Source: Algoriphagus mannitolivorans DSM 15301
Lineage (GTDB): Bacteria > Bacteroidota > Bacteroidia > Cytophagales > Cyclobacteriaceae
Direction of reading: 5' to 3'
DNA length: 64,000 nt
Assembly (NCBI RefSeq): GCF_000429425.1
Contig: NZ_AUBV01000001.1
Span: 62,001-126,000 of the forward strand
Position 1 is the first letter of the stretch; every line of letters starts with the position of its first letter. Below the pieces are notes generated by a model, which was not told where the DNA came from, searched no databases, and saw only the letters and a list, made by a program, of their open reading frames with translations. Positions 62,645 through 64,000 of this stretch are shown piece by piece. The translations under genes were made by a program, and so were the position numbers.

Positions 62645-64000
62645 TCACCTCTTCCCCGGCTGATACCTCTCCTCCGCTCTTTTCTCGACATCTTCCCGAT
62701 AGAAAGCAGCTTCTTTGAAGTTGATATCTGCATAGCGCTGGGCCTGATCGAAGAAATGTGGGGAATTAGTATCGGAATTTTGTCCACCGGCTAGGATGGT
62801 TTTGGCTTTGACTTTTTCTCCAAACTCGACCACGGCTACAAAGCTGTTTCCTCGGTAGCCATAGAGTCTTTTGGTTCCTTCGAAGGTTCTGGCTCCATAA
62901 GCTGCCAAAGCTCCCCAATTACCTGAGGCATAGCCTACGGGAATGTAAGGCTGGTTGTCGTCGTATTTCAGGTCGATATCTCCGCTAAGTCTTTGGAAGC
63001 GGTTGATCTCACCCCAAGGGGTCTTCCAAGTTCCGAAATCCGCATCCATCTGAGCCAAGGTCTCTTCCAAGACTTCCAGTATCTCCACCGGCTTTGGTGC
63101 AGTCGCTCCCGTAGGATTGATAAACCTGCTCAAACTTCTGAATCTCCTTTGGTAATTTTCCCCATAGAAATGTGCCAAGGACATGGGAACGGAATTCAGT
63201 CCGGTCCGATAATCCCATGAACTCAGAAGATCCACGGCTTCTTTCAGGTTTTCCTTCCCCTTTCCAGCGCTCGCAAAGGCCTGCTTCAGCTCTGGAATCA
63301 GGTATTCAAAAGCCGGCAAGTACGGATCGTGTGCCAAGGCCAAAAAGCTGTCCAGATTCAATTTTTCAACATTCTGAAGAACTTTGACGGCATGGATTCC
63401 CCGGAAATTTTCCTGATCTGGGGCCATGTAGTTAGGATAATCTTCTTCTTTTGGACTGAAAGCTCCCGACGCGGTAAAAGGAGTGGAATTACAGTTTTGA
63501 ATCCATCCGTTTTCCGGATTAAGAATCAAAATACTTTCATCAACGGTATGCAAGCCCTGCCAATCGGTAGCGGGATCACTTCCATCCACCGGTCTGGAAA
63601 AGTCAAATTCAGGATTTCTTTTTGGGATAAAATTCCCGTGGAAGTACGCGATATTCCCTTCCGCATCCGCAAACACCGTGTTGTTGGAAGAGTTGGTGCG
63701 GATATTCATCATTTCCTTAAACTCCGCATAGTTGTTCAGCTTGGTTCGGGTATAGCTTTGAACCAAGGCATTGACCGGATCCCAGTTGATTTTGGTGGCT
63801 ACCCAGCCATTCTCTCCTTTATGGGTAATCGGTCCATGATGAGTTCGGTAGATGGTAAAAGACTTACTTTTCAACTCCTCTCCTTCTTTGTATTTCAGGG
63901 TGATTTCCTGAGTTTTCACTTCCCGCTTTTCACCTCCATAGTTGTAAAGAATCATCCCGTCTTCTTCGATCATTTTTTCCTCAAACTCATCGATAAAATC
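62645..64000 (-). CDS. Penicillin-acylase family (S45, Ntn hydrolase) enzyme, C-terminal part
   Basis: The frame is open to the right edge, giving the last 451 residues; the N-terminal chain and nucleophilic serine lie outside. Visible signatures of the acylase beta subunit are YRTHHGPITH, TRTKLNNYAEFKEMM, NTVFADAEGNIAYFHGNF, a central helical region (about 180-300), and TWKTPWGEINRFQRLSGD. Family members hydrolyse penicillin side chains, N-acyl homoserine lactones or aculeacin. Which bond this one cleaves cannot be told. The last residues (ERYQPGKR) are polar with no sorting tail. Confidence 0.88.
   Translation of the reverse strand, partial: DFIDEFEEKMIEEDGMILYNYGGEKREVKTQEITLKYKEGEELKSKSFTIYRTHHGPITHKGENGWVATKINWDPVNALVQSYTRTKLNNYAEFKEMMNIRTNSSNNTVFADAEGNIAYFHGNFIPKRNPEFDFSRPVDGSDPATDWQGLHTVDESILILNPENGWIQNCNSTPFTASGAFSPKEEDYPNYMAPDQENFRGIHAVKVLQNVEKLNLDSFLALAHDPYLPAFEYLIPELKQAFASAGKGKENLKEAVDLLSSWDYRTGLNSVPMSLAHFYGENYQRRFRSLSRFINPTGATAPKPVEILEVLEETLAQMDADFGTWKTPWGEINRFQRLSGDIDLKYDDNQPYIPVGYASGNWGALAAYGARTFEGTKRLYGYRGNSFVAVVEFGEKVKAKTILAGGQNSDTNSPHFFDQAQRYADINFKEAAFYREDVEKRAEERYQPGKR

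Overview
The window is a 64-kb chromosomal segment from a Bacteroidota bacterium, most likely a Cytophagales member close to Cyclobacteriaceae/Algoriphagus (inference from protein content, not from a marker gene). The evidence is: secreted proteins ending in a type IX secretion (T9SS) sorting domain, a TopA with C-terminal repeats instead of zinc fingers, a fused isobutyryl-CoA mutase, promoters resembling TTG-N20-TAnnTTTG, lipoproteins with short n-regions, and almost no Shine-Dalgarno sequences. There is no rRNA, phage, CRISPR array or conjugation module. Nearly all genes are intact chromosomal genes. Two places look acquired: a group II intron (about 51.5-53.4 kb) and a toxin-antitoxin pair between two copies of a tRNA-Arg 3' region (about 61.2-62.1 kb).

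Layout. 0-6.5 kb (minus strand): fused isobutyryl-CoA mutase, an OsmC-like protein, a small conserved protein, a Cache-domain lipoprotein and a PAS sensor protein cut by the window edge. 6.7-9 kb: sugar porter plus PfkB sugar kinase, then SixA. 9.6-17.6 kb: topA, a zinc-less class III sirtuin, a serine hydrolase with a YfcC-type carrier, and an aldo/keto reductase with an MFS carrier. 17.6-22.7 kb: a secreted protein of unknown function, a Tat-exported HisC-like aminotransferase, a GNAT, mgsA overlapping pfkA, and a small barrel-like outer-membrane protein.

22.8-33.6 kb is a starch/maltodextrin locus. A lipoprotein GH13 amylase, class II aldolase and a T9SS-exported GH13 amylase lie on the minus strand. 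A divergent LacI-family regulator, a GH31 alpha-glucosidase and a GPH/SLC45-like sugar carrier lie on the plus strand. The proposed flow is extracellular hydrolysis, import, cytoplasmic hydrolysis and then glycolysis. A perfect LacI-type palindrome lies upstream of the GH31 gene. No SusC/SusD pair is present here.

33.7-41.3 kb: a solute-binding-fold protein without a signal peptide, a TPR histidine kinase, a secreted protein plus surE, and dnaG-ribBA. 41.4-48.9 kb: Mrp ATPase (lacking CxxC) plus a NifU-type scaffold plus a T9SS pappalysin protease; then PASTA protein, T9SS surface protein and rhodanese. 49.2-51.2 kb: a CAU-anticodon tRNA, a HAD hydrolase and an M50 protease. 51.5-53.4 kb: a class D-like group II intron on the minus strand with recognisable domains V and VI. 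53.6-59.7 kb: ABM protein, an NAD-salvage operon (pncB-pncA-thioesterase), an acidic lipoprotein, an EamA carrier, Bcp peroxiredoxin and LolD. 59.9-64 kb: sucC with a structured leader, tRNA-Arg(UCG) directly behind it, the ParE-like toxin module, an AT-rich stretch, and the C-terminal part of a penicillin-acylase family enzyme that runs off the right edge.

All functional calls come from reading motifs and remembered families; no database search was run.
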